Positions 20,261 to 32,900 of a DNA stretch of 64,000 nucleotides are shown here, piece by piece; within the stretch, counting starts at the first letter, position 1; the number at the start of each line of letters is the position of its first letter. The notes beneath the pieces were generated by a model. It ran no database searches and had not been told where the DNA came from. It was given only the letters and a program-made list of their open reading frames with translations. Source of the DNA: Mantis religiosa. Lineage: Eukaryota; Arthropoda; Insecta; Mantodea; Mantidae. The position numbers and the translations under genes are program-made. The stretch lies in the NCBI GenBank assembly GCA_030765055.1, contig CM060953.1:98874701-98938700 (forward strand). Direction: 5' to 3'.

Positions 20261-20529
20261 GTGGAATAAGAGATTTTTGTTTCAATGACAAGACATAACG
20301 AGGGACTGTTTTTGGTAGTGTCACAACTCAGTTTACCCGTAAAGAAAAACGGCTGGAATTCATGTATATATAACAGGTATGATGAAATATTTTGTTTTCC
20401 TTTTTTAATTCTTTAACAGCTTGTTTCCAGAAAAACTGATTTAAATACACTGTATGTTAAATTAACATTAAATCAACAATCCCTTATTGTCCGGATCTGG
20501 TAGGCCTAGCATACGCCACTGATAGGAAG

Positions 20530-21286
20530 TGTATGGGCATTCTGAAGTTAAGCGTACCACTGTGGCGAGAAAGGGCGTCGAAGAAGGCTGGATGTTTATG
20601 CTACAAAGCATACTGTGCTTAATCAGCAGGTCCCGGACTTCTCGAAAATGTATATGATGATATGTAAATGCATATTTTGAGGGTTCGTGCATATTTAAAG
20701 GATATGTTCATAATTTGGCATTTATTCGCCTTATATAAGATCGATTACCTGATATTTCTGAATAAACCGAATAATTTAATGAATAGGTGTGTTGGACACC
20801 CCTTGGCACCACAATAGCATAGCTGATTTTAAGCCAAGTGGTAACGTGACCATACTTTCAGCGTGACAATACGTATGTGTAGGTCGACAACTGAGAACAG
20901 AATGTTCTTCTGCGCAGGCGCGCGTTTAGGTAGGGAGAACACTTATCCCACTGTGTTCCTTCTTCCTCGAATCCTGGATAGTGGCCACTAGGAGCGTGCG
21001 AATGACTGGTGGAGACGTTTCCCCTTCTTCCTGCTGCCCAAGGAGTGGCGGGCGGACAGCAAGCAAGGAAGGGAGGAGGGAGGCAGAGGCAAGAGTGGGG
21101 GAAGCAGTCCGTCAAGCAGCAACAATTAAGTTCCCTACAAACATTATTTTCTAAGTTGTCGAACTATAGTTAGGCGCTGCAGACCCTTTCCACTAAAAGG
21201 ATTTCTTACATTCCTTTAAAATTCTGTGTCGATAGGACACGTGTGCTAGACTGTTAATTCATTCATCTGCTAATAGTGCGGTATTT
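20530..21286. other. No recognisable gene; likely hAT subterminal DNA
   Basis: Contains GCATATTT-like words near 20670-20700 that also appear at 22670-22720, on the two sides of the next hAT pseudogene. A purine-rich patch lies at 21050-21110. No gene seen. Confidence 0.4.
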
Positions 21287-21818
21287 TGTAAAAATCCTAA
21301 AGATAAGAGCAGCAGATACTTCGTAATCGAACAGTGGACTTCAGGCAATCGTGACTATTCAAGTGACGGCAATATACTGTTTTGTGAAGTGTGTGAGAAG
21401 GGTATAAAATGTAATAAAAAAGTTCAACTTGAACAGCATTAAAAAACAACGGCACATCTCTGGTCAAAAGAAAAGGGCAAGAACTTACAACAGTTACTTA
21501 AGTGAAACCGCAGTCAGAAGGTAATGCATTTAATGCTCACCTCCGTAAAAACCTTTGCATAAAGTAAATAATCTTCATCTAGGATCATTTCTACAGAAAT
21601 ATTGTGCAGCACAAAAGATACCGGACGAATCCACCCTTAGAAAAAAATATTTACCTTCGCTACACTCTTCCGTCCTGGATTCAATAAGGTCTGACAGGGG
21701 AGGGAACAACCTCTGGGTACGTATCGGTAGATGTAACAACCAATTCGCGTGGCCGATAAATGGCAAACTATGTTCAGAAGAACCCGGCAAATCTCATTTA
21801 CTTGCATGAAAAGTATTA

Positions 21819-21867
<49 letters not shown>

Positions 21868-22620
21868 AACCACAGCACGGTTGCAAAATTTGTGAACGAT
21901 TCTTGTGTCTTATGTGGCCTACTGAATCAGAGAGCAATAATTGTTACACGGTGCGTGTCTTAGTGACAGATGCAGGTTCATATATTTAAAAGCTGGCCAG
22001 TGTCTTTGAGTAGTTTTTCCTAATCTTATCCATCTCACATGTTTAGCCCAGGGGCTGCACCGCATAGCAGAAGATATGTGCATTCTTTTCCCATCAGATA
22101 ACAAATATCAAGCGGGAAAAATGTGTTTCTAAAAAGCGCCTGCTCGTGTACAGTTGTACAAAGGACGTCTGCCTGAGATATCTCTTCCGCCGGAACCAGT
22201 TCTCACAAGATGGGGAACTTGGTTATCTGCAGTGTCATTCTAGCAGGAGAACTTCAATCAAGTGAAAGTTGTAATCACAAGTATTGATGATACTCCTACT
22301 GCATGTGTTCGTGAAGCAAAGGGTGCATTTGAATGTGAAACTGCATATCAAGATATAAATTTTATGAAACTGGAAGAGTTGAAAAATAAGCTCAGCGCGG
22401 TGTTGGACTCAAACTCAGGACTAAAGAAGATTCAAGATTTCAACAAGTATATTTAAGTGGATTCAGAAAGTCTTTGTCCAGTCACATTTGTTGATGTGGA
22501 ACGATCATTTTAAGCGTAGAAATATATTCTGACTAACAACACAAAATCCTTAACCCCTGAAAACATCGAGATACTTTTGGTAACATACTGTGATTCTTCA
22601 TTTCGCAAGGAATGACCTGC
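21287..22620 (+). pseudogene. hAT transposase pseudogene, CGGBP1-like type
   Basis: Degenerate transposase of the hAT group related to CGG-repeat-binding protein 1. Near the start a BED-like zinc finger is readable (LFCEVCEKGIKC...LEQH near 21380-21440). Then PDESTLRKKYLPSLHSSVLD (about 21620-21690), a block with NHSTVAKFVNDSC interrupted upstream by a 46-bp A run, then LIHLTCLAQGLHRIAED (about 22025-22080). A further region (22262-22456) ends in a dimerisation-like TFVDVERSF and TPENIEILLVTYC (to about 22600). Frameshifts and stops are scattered throughout. Possible subterminal GCATATTT words flank it, but termini were not resolved. Confidence 0.75.
21820..21865 (+). repeat. A(46) homopolymer
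   Basis: Uninterrupted A run within the hAT pseudogene. It may be expansion of an A-rich codon stretch or the relic of a retroposed tail. No adjoining retroposon body was found. Confidence 0.95.
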
Positions 22621-24890
22621 ACTGGTTAATTAAAATGAAATATTTATTTTATAAGTGCATAATTTTGACATTTTAGAGCATATTTGCATGCATATATTTG
22701 ATGTTTTAGTGCATATAGATCCGGGCTACTCAAGCAACTCAGCTACTCAAAGTTGTTATATGACCTTCCTAAGCAGCTTCATACTACTCCAAGAAAGAAA
22801 CACTGAAAATGGATGTTGTTAAAGAATGGAACAACACATCAGTCACAGAGATTAAAAGCTAGTCCAATAATTACCAAGTAGATTAGAGGCTATAATAAAG
22901 CTTAAGACAACCCGACGGAATACTGAATGACAACACTATTTAATAATGTACAGCGCACTACTTTTTGAGATGTACGATTACTTTTTCTGTCTCAGAAATG
23001 TACAATAATAAAAAGCAATATATTGTTCATAAATTATTTTTGTTCTCGTATACCAAATAAAGTTTTAACAGAAGCTGTGTCTGTCGGTCCAATGATTGTT
23101 GTCATTTCCTTTCAATATTCTTCAGAATATCGATTTTATTTTAAAGATTTATCGGTATACGAATACTTTCTGTGCTCACTGTGCGTATGAGGGGGTACAC
23201 TAATTCAGAACTGCCCGACTTCATGCCCTCGGGCATATTTAATGCATGCATAGAGTTAGTGGCACCGTCGTCGTCGTCGTCGTTGTTCATGTTGTTGCTG
23301 CTATCACAATGCTGTAAAGGCATTTCAAAGAATCATAGTTAAAATTGCTTAGATTAACAACTTATAAGGTTCGGTACTGCTTGTTGGATGTAAGTTCAGA
23401 AAAATCTTCTGTGTAGCTGGAACAAACTGTACTTGATGCATTATCAGATGTGAGTCTATCAGAGTGCATCGGTATTTAATCTTGAATGTTTGAAAATGTA
23501 ACTCCGCAAATTTTTTCAGCTAAAACAAGAATAAGTTTTCAAGACAACACAAACTATCATGGGATATTTATTCGTATCCACCAGAATCCAAAAATTGATT
23601 TCACATAACGGTATATCAACTTCCTCCACAGCGTCCTGTAGATAACGTTGGTACGGTACCATCCCGCCTCGATCGACCGATTATTATGGTTTCCAGCGCG
23701 TAATCGCCGTCCGAGTGGCCACGTACTGGATAAGCAATGGTCAACTCTAATATATGCGAGAGTGAATGCTTCAATAACTAAAAAGACAAAGCAAATGTAA
23801 CATGTTGGTTTTTATTTTCTCCACTACAATCATCTGTGAAAAAGCTTATACCCTAGTGAATCTTTCAAACTGTTATTTAACATGAATGAATATCTGTGAC
23901 ATCTGAACTGATTTTTTCAGCCCCTTTCTCTGCATCTTGTTTATCCATGACTTTCATTTGCATTTACTTCTGACACACAAGTTATATAACGAAATTTGGT
24001 GGGTGTAATAGGCTGATTAATTCTATATGCTAGTTTTACAGATCGAAGACAAAAGTTGTGTTTCGAAACCGTATCTTCCTTAATCAGTTTCTTCAAACTG
24101 TATTTGGAGTGCTGCAGCTGTATTATGGCCATAGTCTGAAAAAACAGCTGGATTTCATGGCACATCTTTAGAAAAAAATTGCGGGTACCAATTGCGAAAA
24201 CAAATTTAAATTTAGTTGAAAAGATTTTAGTGAAATAGGACCTTTTCAAGTTATCTCCTCCGGAAGTGTTAAAACTGTTGAACAATTTATTAATGCTTCC
24301 ATTTGACGGCAGGTACAATCGTTTGGTTTTATTTTTTGGTGTAATAGCTTCCAGTAGTTCAGATGTTCATTTAGCAATAAATTTAAAAGGTCACAAACTC
24401 GTCCATCAGCAACAACTATTCCTATTTTGCACCTTCGGTTGCAGTCATGCCGCGAGTTACAACATCGCAAAATAATTTTCCGAGAATTCAGCAAACACAG
24501 AAAACACTATCTCCTGCATTCTATGTTATTTTGGAGTCATCACTGTCATTAAATAACAGCACCCCTTATTTTGTTCATTTTAAGAGATTTTGCAAAAACA
24601 GTTTGTTTCGGTCCATGGAGGATATTAGTTGGAACTACTAATAATTAATTACTAATTACTGTGTTAGTAATAGTATCCCCATCCACGATGCTCAATTGAG
24701 GTTCAAATTATATTAAATGGTGATCTCTGTTGTAAAAGGAAGAGAGAAAATACTTAACTCTTTAGAACATTCATTGCTTTACTTTCTATACTGCTACCCA
24801 AGCTCATAATGCTATAACACAAAACAGGCTGGAACATAAAATAGCAGATAGTGCGACCTGACTTTTCATACTCCATTTCACTTTCAGTTT
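22621..24890. other. No recognisable gene
   Basis: AT-rich. A short (GTC)n/(GTT)n microsatellite lies near 23268-23300. Opposed open frames at 24246-24494 (minus, Cys-rich CRRCK-like) and 24266-24641 (plus), and 23941-24318 (minus), do not resolve into a family I recognise. Confidence 0.45.
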
Positions 24891-24894
24891 CGAT

Positions 24895-25055
24895 CATCGT
24901 CATCATCATCATCATCATCGTTATTATTATCATTATTATTGTTATTATTATTGGTATTGTTATCATTATTAATTATTATCATTATTATTGTTATTATTAA
25001 TTATTATTATTGTTATTATTAATTATTATTATTATTATCATCATCATCATTATTT
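24895..25055 (+). repeat. (ATC)n/(ATT)n compound microsatellite
   Basis: Long run of ATC, ATT and GTT triplets, with ORFs of Ile/Met/Thr only, which are artefacts of the repeat. Confidence 0.95.
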
Positions 25056-25500
25056 TTCTTGAACCTCTTCCGTGTAAGTTTTCGCCAACAATTATGCCAC
25101 TGTCACTTGCACCATTTCTACTCTTAAAGCATATAGTTGTTAATGACAAAACCTACAATAATGAGCTACACATTTTTAACAACGAAATGAAAACTGCAAT
25201 GTTGCTGAACTAATGTATTTAAATACTGGTAACATCTAATTGTTGACGTTTTGGGTTTTATTTCAGTTTCAATGGTGGACAATTTACTTTTTAATACAGC
25301 CACTCCTATTAAGCCCCATTTCCAATGGAACTTTTCGTTATTTGAACAATTTTAACTACACAGGCATGTAGATTTTGCTTTTGATATAAAGGTGTTATAC
25401 GTTTATGTTAACCTTTTATTATTCACTCACACACTGCCACTCAGTCACTCATTTATTTACTTATTCATTTAATAAATATCCATTTAATAAATACTCACTC

Positions 25501-25501
<1 letters not shown>

Positions 25502-25587
<86 letters not shown>

Positions 25588-25590
25588 TTT
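25502..25590 (+). repeat. (TTTA)n microsatellite
   Basis: About 22 perfect TTTA units. A longer (TAAA)n tract of the complementary unit lies at 53395-53512. Confidence 0.98.
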
Positions 25591-26264
25591 GAAGTGGACC
25601 TTCTGCGTTTTGAGTAGTTGCATTTGTTCTGGTAAGTGGTAAGGTTGTATGTGATCCATTACAGGTTCCAATAGCGATTTTTCTATTACTTTCTCCTTAT
25701 GTTTATGATCCCATATGATATACCCTAACGCAACAAAAACAATGTTAATAGCAATAACAGTAACAAGAATAATTATCGTAATGCCTACGATTTCTTCAAA
25801 GTTCTCTGTGCTTTATCAATTTTGATATTTCCCGAGGTCAAGAACATACTACTTAACCCATTCCTTGAACATGAATCCTTTTGTTTTGGGGGCCCACATT
25901 TAACTTAGAGGGAGCACCAAACCTTGGTAGCTAAGACTTGCATAAATATCCACTTAATATCTGACAAGTTTACTTCAGCTTGGAAGTCGCTGATGAGTAT
26001 TCTCTCGAATTTTACGCTTCAAGATTTCCGTTAATTACACACCTTCCATTGTTTAAAACAGTCCTGGGGAAGAATACTCCAAATGTGTGAGAACAGTCGG
26101 TCCTCTTCTTATTTGCAGAAGCTACTAGCGCATGCACGCACGCACGCGCTCGCGCATTAGGTGGAATAAGTTTACCACTTTGGTGATCACGAAGGGAAGA
26201 GTAGTAAATTAACGTAATGATTTGATTTCTTGTGAGTGCTGTTCCTCAGCCGGTTTAAGGTATT
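25591..26264. other. No recognisable gene
   Basis: AT-rich flank of the mariner element. A short GCACGCACGCACGCGC run occurs near 26130-26155. Confidence 0.5.
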
Positions 26265-27190
26265 ATGAGGGTTATTCGTAAAGTAAAGTCCGCCATTTTT
26301 ATAAATTAAACCATCAGAGATATTTGCAATCTTCTTTCTTGGATTCCCTACACATTTTTCTATTTTTACATAGTTCCCATATTTGTTTAAACATTTGTCA
26401 TAACGTTCTACAAGCTTCAGTGTACCGACGTCATACACGTCTTCCGCCTGTGAGGATAACCAGTCTTCAACTGCTTCTTTCACCTCGTCATCTGTGCGGA
26501 AGCGCTTGCCACCGAGGAACTCCTTTAGGTAGCGGAACAAGTGCAAATCGCTCGACGCCAGGTCTGGACTATAATCTGTTCCCGTCCAAAAGAGCTGATG
26601 AGATCTTGGGTTCGCCTGGCAGAATGTAGTTTGGCATTGTCAGACGTCAGAACGCTACATCGTTTATTCCGTATTGCATGTCGGAGGTTAGTCAGAGTAG
26701 CGCAGTAAGTTTCTGCATTGATGGTTATACCTCGTTCCATAAACTAGACTAGCAGCACTCCATGTCTATCCCAAAACACCGATGCCATCACTTTCCGTTT
26801 TGAGATTGTCTGCTTGACCTTGACATTGATCTTAACTGGCGATTTCGTGTAGCGCCATTTAATCGATTGAAGTTCTCACTCAGAAGTCACGTGAGAAACC
26901 CAAGTCTCGTCCCCAGTGACAATGTGTTCCAATAATTGATCTCCTTCCTCATGATATCGGCTCAAAACGTTCAGTACACAGGCCATTCTTCCTCAGTTTA
27001 GCAGCCTTCGAACCCAAGGTGAACACAATTTGCGAAACTGCAAATTTTCAGAGACAATTTTGTAAAGAGTTGTTCTACCCACATCCAGAAATTCCATTGC
27101 TAAAGTGGAAATTGTGAATCGCCGGTTTTTACGGATCTTTTCATCCACGGCATTCACCAAAACTTCTGTGATGGCCAGCCTGATCGCGGT
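26265..27190 (-). mobile_element. Mariner element, 5'-truncated
   Basis: Minus-strand mariner. The 3' end near 26265 reads, on the plus strand, GAGGGTTATTCGTAAAGTAA, resembling mariner termini. The opposite terminus and the first part of the transposase are missing: coding similarity begins at about 27190. Confidence 0.75.
26268..27190 (-). pseudogene. Mariner transposase pseudogene
   Basis: The enzyme would bind element ends and move them by DD34D catalysis into TA sites. Readable in order: helix-turn-helix remnant (VNAVDEKIRKNRRFTIS, about 27170-27115), the first catalytic Asp in VTGDETWVSH (about 26910), KVMASVFWDRHGV (about 26780), the second Asp in SDNAKLHSAR (26525-26740 frame), then after a frame change YSPDLASSDLHLFRYLKEF with the third Asp, and GGKRFRTDDEVKEAVEDWL to the end. 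One stop falls just before the second block, and at least one frameshift separates the second and third catalytic blocks. All three catalytic Asp are still encoded. The N-terminus is missing. Inactive. Confidence 0.88.
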
Positions 27191-27389
27191 TCATTATGGA
27201 CATTGAGTCCGCCTTTGAAATGAGGAAGGCGTTGGTGGTGTTAGTAGTTGTGAGGGAAACTGATTACTGGTAAATGGATTTGATTCTCTATTTTCATTTG
27301 TTGGTGTGTTTTATTTTCTGTGTTTAATTTATGCGTTTCAGTGATTGTTAATTACTTATTCCAGTCCAAAGTTAACAACCACCTATCGA

Positions 27390-28250
27390 CCCCCACCCAA
27401 TCAAAGCGGGAGTCCCTCAGGGAAATATCTTAGGGCCGATTATCTTTAACATTACCATGAACGACATCCCAAAAATGAATTACACAGATCTGTATATTTA
27501 TGCAGACGACACAGCAATTGAGACAGTCAGCCAAACTAGATTTCATTCACAGAAGGCTTCAAAGTGCTCTAAACAAACTAGAAGAATAGTTCACAAAATG
27601 GCGTACTAAAGTAAACCTAAGGAAAACGCAAGCCGTAATATTTACCAGAAATCTCAAACACTGATTTAGAAGATATCAGCTCCCCCCACTCTCTATATTT
27701 GGAGAAAATATTGAGTGAACGGACACAGTCACTTGCCTAGGACTAAAGATGGACGAAGGACTGACCTGGAAAAATCACGTCCTCCAAATCAGGGGAAAAG
27801 CAAATGCCCAATTAGGCAAGCTCTACCCTCTCACAAACAAACACATATAAACATGAACTTAGGACTCACCCTATATAAAACTCTTATTAGACCCATGTTC
27901 ACCTACGCAACTCCTGAGTGAGGTATACCGCCAAAACATATACTAACATTACAAACATTTCAAAACAAAATTTTATGTATGACTGTACACTACACAGTAC
28001 CCGCTGACTTATTACACAACGAATTAAAGATGCACACAGTAGAAGAGTTCATTAAGAAACTAGCTTACGAAACTTATAAAAAGTTAGAGAAACACCACAA
28101 CCTTCTAATCAAACGCTTAGGAAACTACACCACAGCAATAAACATACACGCACGACCCCTATCTCTATTCGAAAGAACACTCACTCAACATGACGACACC
28201 GCACAGAACTTTCTAGACAACCTCATCAGAAATGACTGACATAGACGTTA
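27390..28250 (+). pseudogene. Jockey-like LINE reverse transcriptase fragment
   Basis: A partial ORF2. The reverse transcriptase motif GVPQGNILGPIIFN starts at about 27407, followed by MNDIPKMNYTDLYIYADDTAI with the catalytic YADD near 27500. A thumb/connection region (CLGLKMDEGLTWKNHV, about 27735) and a C-terminal tail (28020-28238, ending FLDNLIRND) follow. The protein would copy its RNA at a nicked target. Several stops and frame changes interrupt it. Everything 5' of the reverse transcriptase palm is missing. The clade is inferred from the GVPQG.ILGP / YADDTAI layout and the lack of RNase H. Confidence 0.8.
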
Positions 28251-28845
28251 GGCTGTTACTCCCAACACTACCATCACTAATACTTTTCTTGTACTGACTT
28301 TTTCAGAATGCAGCCCGCAACAGAGCCCTCCAAGCCCTAGAGAACAGTCAAGGCGGTCTGGAACTCCGAGGGCCTCCCACCAGTATCCTACAGGCGCAGT
28401 GACAGCGGGTGACTGCATATGGAGTAGGACACTCCGACGACATAGCCAGGGCAAGGAACACGACGATGACGAACGGCCACGCCGGAACAGAGGACGGCCA
28501 AACACATTGTTTGCAGAAGCATACTGCATACTAACAATTGACAAGTCTAGGTAACTAGGAAATATAATAAAAGTAGGATAAATAGCAACTTCTAATACAT
28601 GACTAGCAGGTCATCCAGGCCTGAGCTCCAGAATCACAATATATTTACGCATAACGAGCACTTGGTGGTGCCCAGATTTCATGGTCACCACCGAGAAGCA
28701 ACGTTGACGCACTCGCATGCAATGCATGCCAGCTTAGTAGCTTCCACATACTAACCGGGCTGCTATGCGGGACCCGGCTAAGAAGCATGGTAATTGCACG
28801 TATACAAATATAAATGCACGCAATAACATTAGAGGTTTTTTCAGT
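28251..28845. other. LINE 3' flank and unrecognised DNA
   Basis: The part directly after 28250 may be the 3' UTR of the Jockey-like LINE (GC-richer to about 28560). 28560-28845 shows nothing recognisable. Confidence 0.4.
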
Positions 28846-29245
28846 GAGGATGATGATGATGATGATGATGTGTGATCAAGGGCGCACAACTGCGCGGTCA
28901 TTAGCGCCCTTTAAAAAACGAAAACACACTAAAACCCAGATAAAAAGATCTAAAAGCTCTCTACCTACTAAATAAAATCATCAATAAAATGCACACACAA
29001 AATGGCAAAAGCCTGAAAGATTAAAAATACGGATGAAAAGCATAAATAATTGGACCACTAAATTCTAAAATTAACCTGTAAAAACAATTTGAAACCCTTG
29101 GCCAGAACTGTCTCGTCATACGCCAGTATCTCCGCCAAGCTGACTGGCAGCTGGAGAAAACTGCGGAGACGTGCTTAGCTAAAACACTCCACAAGCAAGT
29201 GGCGGACCGATAGGGCGGCACCGCACAGCGGGCAAACTGGAGCAG
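28846..29245 (-). mobile_element. LINE 3' end (same family as 10642-11001)
   Basis: On the minus strand the 3' terminus reads TTTAAAGGGCGCTAATGACCGC followed by GCGCCC-like bases and (ATC)n, matching the LINE tail in BEL gag. Further upstream GGCTTTTGCCAT is also shared. The (GATGAT)n at 28848-28870 is therefore its 3' tail. No ORF recovered. Confidence 0.6.
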
Positions 29246-29515
29246 GTGTCTTATTTAGTAAAAAAAAAAAAAACTATGTGTAAAATAACAGTGGCCAAGG
29301 CGTAACCGAGCCAAACAAACTTCCTCCTTAAGAGAGGAACGGCAGGTTACCCACGGATCAGTGAGTATGCCTAACCCCTTAAGGGCACAGGGACCCTCAC
29401 ACTTTTGGCCATTGCATTTAGGCCATCGCCTATACTAGGTTTTCCTCTGTACGGTAAAAAATATATCTTCATTGCGCTAGTGTGTTTCTAGCTTAGCGGA
29501 TAAGCTCCTGCAGTA

Positions 29516-29990
29516 AAATTATCTTCAGTAGCGTTGATAAGTTAACAAGGTGAAGATGAGAAGTGAAAATTACATCAAGCACTTACTGAGTAACACATTC
29601 CCCAAGAATTACTCTGCATAGTGCTACGATGTGGAACGCTAAAGTGATGGAAGCTCAGTTAGGCGCTGTACCTGAATATAAGTGTAGCAAATGGGGGGAA
29701 AGAGCGTCCTGAGGAACTACCATAAAAAGAAACCGAGCTGGTATGTGCTATGAAATCATCTTCAGTAGCGTTGATAAGTTACCAAGGTGAAGAAGAGGAG
29801 AAGTGTAAAGTATATCAAACACTTACTGAGCAACACATTCCCCAACAATTAGTCTGCATAGTGCTACGATGTGGAATGCTAAAGTGATGGAAGCTCAGTT
29901 AGACACTGTACCTGAATATAAGTGTAACAAATGGGGAAAGAGCGTCCTGAGAAACTACCATAAAAAGAGACCGAGCTCGCATGTGGTCAA
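29516..29990 (+). repeat. Tandem duplication of ~237 bp
   Basis: Unit 1 (about 29516-29752) and unit 2 (about 29754-29990) share TCTTCAGTAGCGTTGATAAG, CACTTACTGAG.AACACATTC, GATGTGGAA.GCTAAAGTGA and GAACTACCATAAAAAGA-type blocks with scattered differences. The unit includes the first zinc-finger-like codons of the Polinton polymerase region. Confidence 0.85.
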
Positions 29991-32900
29991 TACTATGAAT
30001 GTAAACATTGTGCTAGCGTTTATGGTGCTGAACTTCGTAGAAATGTACATCAAGAATGTTGTGGCACAATAGTACAAACCGAGAAAATCAAGATCGACCC
30101 TATTAAACATAAATGTTAATGATTCCTGATGAAGATGATGTCGTAGAATATGAAACAGCTTTCCAGGATCGGCTGAAATCATATTTCATCCAGTGCTCTA
30201 CATGCCGGGATCTCAAGACATATCTCCAAGAATCAAAACAAGGGATAATTGAAGGATTCATCAAAGTGTGAAAATTAATATCATGGCTGAATATCAGTTT
30301 ATAAATGCTGTTGATGATACTACTTTAAAAGACAAAATGAGGCCATTTTAGACAGTGGCCTGGATGCTATCTTGGTAAGGAAATTCAACAAACTTTGTAC
30401 TGAAATGGGGGAAAGCCAGCTTAAAGGAAGCAACTGCGCTTTATTAGCAGTTGATAGTGTTCGTGTTAGAATCAACAAGAGTAATGGACTAAGAGGAAGT
30501 AGTTACATCCCTCTACCGCCATCTTTAGAAGCTAAAAAATCCTGCATAAATCCACAGAACTATGATGATAAAAAATGTTTTATGTATGCTGTTCTTGCTA
30601 ATTTCATTCAAAACAAGCCACTATGTATTAGCAAGTATAAGGATCTTCAAGAAAGATATGACTAACCGTGTCTCGTTTCCTTCGACTTTGAGCGACATCC
30701 TGAAATGTGAACGAAGGAATAACATCTCTAACATTTTCGGAGTGGATGGGAGGAATCAAGTTTCTCCTATGAAGGTGATTGATGAACTATCATACCATCG
30801 CGACCTGCTTCTATTACGTGATGCTGATGGGCGACAACATTAAGTCTATATAAGGCATTTTGAAAAACTTATTCAACAACAGAAAGCTAAGCATAATGAA
30901 AAGACCTACACTTGTATGCGATGTTTCATGCACTTTGATTATCAGGATGAACGGCGCGGGTGGATAAGTTAAATAAACATAGAAAAATGTGCAGTCAGAA
31001 CGGAGTTACTAGGATTGTTATGCCAAAAAGGAGAAGTCTATCGTCAGATTCAAGAACATTGAAAGGATGCTGATATTGCCTTAGGTCATCTATGCCGACT
31101 TTGAAAGCATTCTCAGTCCTTACCACAGCTGTTCTTCTAATCCCGAAACGTCTTATACAGTTCCATATCAGATTCATATCCCTATGGGTTTCTGTGTATG
31201 TGTCAAACCCTCGGCCTTGATTGAGGACCTACAGACCAATCTTCCTACTGAACCATACGTATATCGAGGTGATGATGCAGCACCAAAGTTTATGCAGTAT
31301 GTAAATTCTATTGCAAAGAAGATCAACAGTGTATACAAAAATGATGCTCCATCAACACTAACAGATGAGCAGCAAAAATCTTCGATCTTCTACAGAATAT
31401 TATTTATGTGGTAAATAATTTACCGGAGAGAACTGGAAAGTACGGGACCATGCTAATATAAGCGGTGAATATCGTGGAAGTCTACACAATCAGTGTAGTC
31501 TGGCTTGTATAACGCCCAATTATATTCCTGCCTTCGTGCATAACCTGAGTGGATGACCCCCATTTCATTGTTAAAGAGTTAGGTTGTACTAGCGAGAGAG
31601 TAGATGTTATCCCTAGCTCTGAGGAAAGTTACATATCATTTTCCAAGTATGTGGGAGGCATTTAACTCCGCTTTGTGGACACTTATCGCATCCTTAACAC
31701 CAAACTAGCAAAAATATAACATCATATCCTGAAACTCTGAACTACTTTGGAGCACAGAAGATCGAATTGATGATGCGTAAGGGAGTGTTCCCTACGATTA
31801 CGTTACATCGTGGGATGTTTTGAGTGAAACAACTTCCTCCGAAGGAGGCATTCTACAAGTTGAATAAAGAAGAAATTAGCGATGGAGAGTATGAGCACAC
31901 TAAAGATATATGGAAGAACTTCAACATAAGAACACTAGGTGATCTCTAGTGATCTCTGCTTAACTTCGGATGTTCTTCTCCTTACTGATGTGTTTGAGAC
32001 ATTCAGAGGCCAGATCCTGGAAACCCATAAAATTGATCCTGCACATTATTTTACATCGCCTGGAGTTACGTGGGATGCGATGCTGCTGTACACGGGAATT
32101 GAACGGAATTACTTCAGGATTGTGACCATCTACTCATGGTTGAGGCAGGTATAAGAGGATTATGCTATGTTTCTCATCTGTATGCGAGGCAAACATCTAC
32201 ATCAAGGAGTATGATACAAGTAAACTCTAGCAAAATAGTAAGTACGAGGATGCTAATAACTAATATGGCTGGGTAATGTGCCACGCCCTTCCCTATGGGA
32301 GTTTGTAGTGGCTTTCTCCTAGAAATAACACGAGATGACCCCCTGGGATATATTTTAGAAGTGGACCTTGAATATCCTACAGGGCTCCATGACTTGCATA
32401 ATGATTTTCCGTTCCTGCTTGAGTGTATCAAGCCTAAGCATTCTTCTACAAAGAACTAATTCCTCACCTTGGATCACGTACTAAGTATGGGTGCATTACA
32501 TGACCTTGAAGCAAGCCCTTAGTCCTGGTTTACAACTGACCAAAATCCATCGGGCGCTACAATTTCAGCAGTCATGCTAGTTAAAACCTTATGTCGAATT
32601 CAATAAACGATTGCGACAAGGAGCACGAAATGATTTCGAGAAGGACCTGTACAAACTTTTTAACAATGTCATGCTTGGAAAGCTTACGGAAAACATTAGA
32701 ACCCGAATGTATATACGACCTGTCGCTGATTGGAAGACATTGGAAAAGCTTACTGCTATGCCTACATCTATTGATCGAAATATGCATGGACCTAATCTGG
32801 TTGCAGTACACATGGCGTCGCGCGAAATAGTCTTGAACAAACATGTATGCATGTAGGTAGCTAGGTAGGTATGTGTGTATATCAAAGCCATTGATTATCG

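Larger units (their letters stand above)
17885..20521 (+). mobile_element. hAT DNA transposon, copy 2, with termini and TSD
   Basis: 2637 bp from CAGTGGCATATATT to GCATACGCCACTG, giving an inverted terminus of about 10 bp (CAGTGGC[A/G]TA). It is flanked by 8-bp direct repeats AAAGGAAG (17877-17884) and ATAGGAAG (20522-20529), 7 of 8 identical, the target-duplication size of hAT elements. Collinear with copy 1 but lacking about 410 bp (copy 1 3563-3974) and about 150 bp (around copy 1 4350-4500), and carrying a 459-bp foreign insertion. Confidence 0.9.

Noticed and set aside
25405..25617. ORF of LFIY repeats
   Set aside because: Translation of (TTTA)n.
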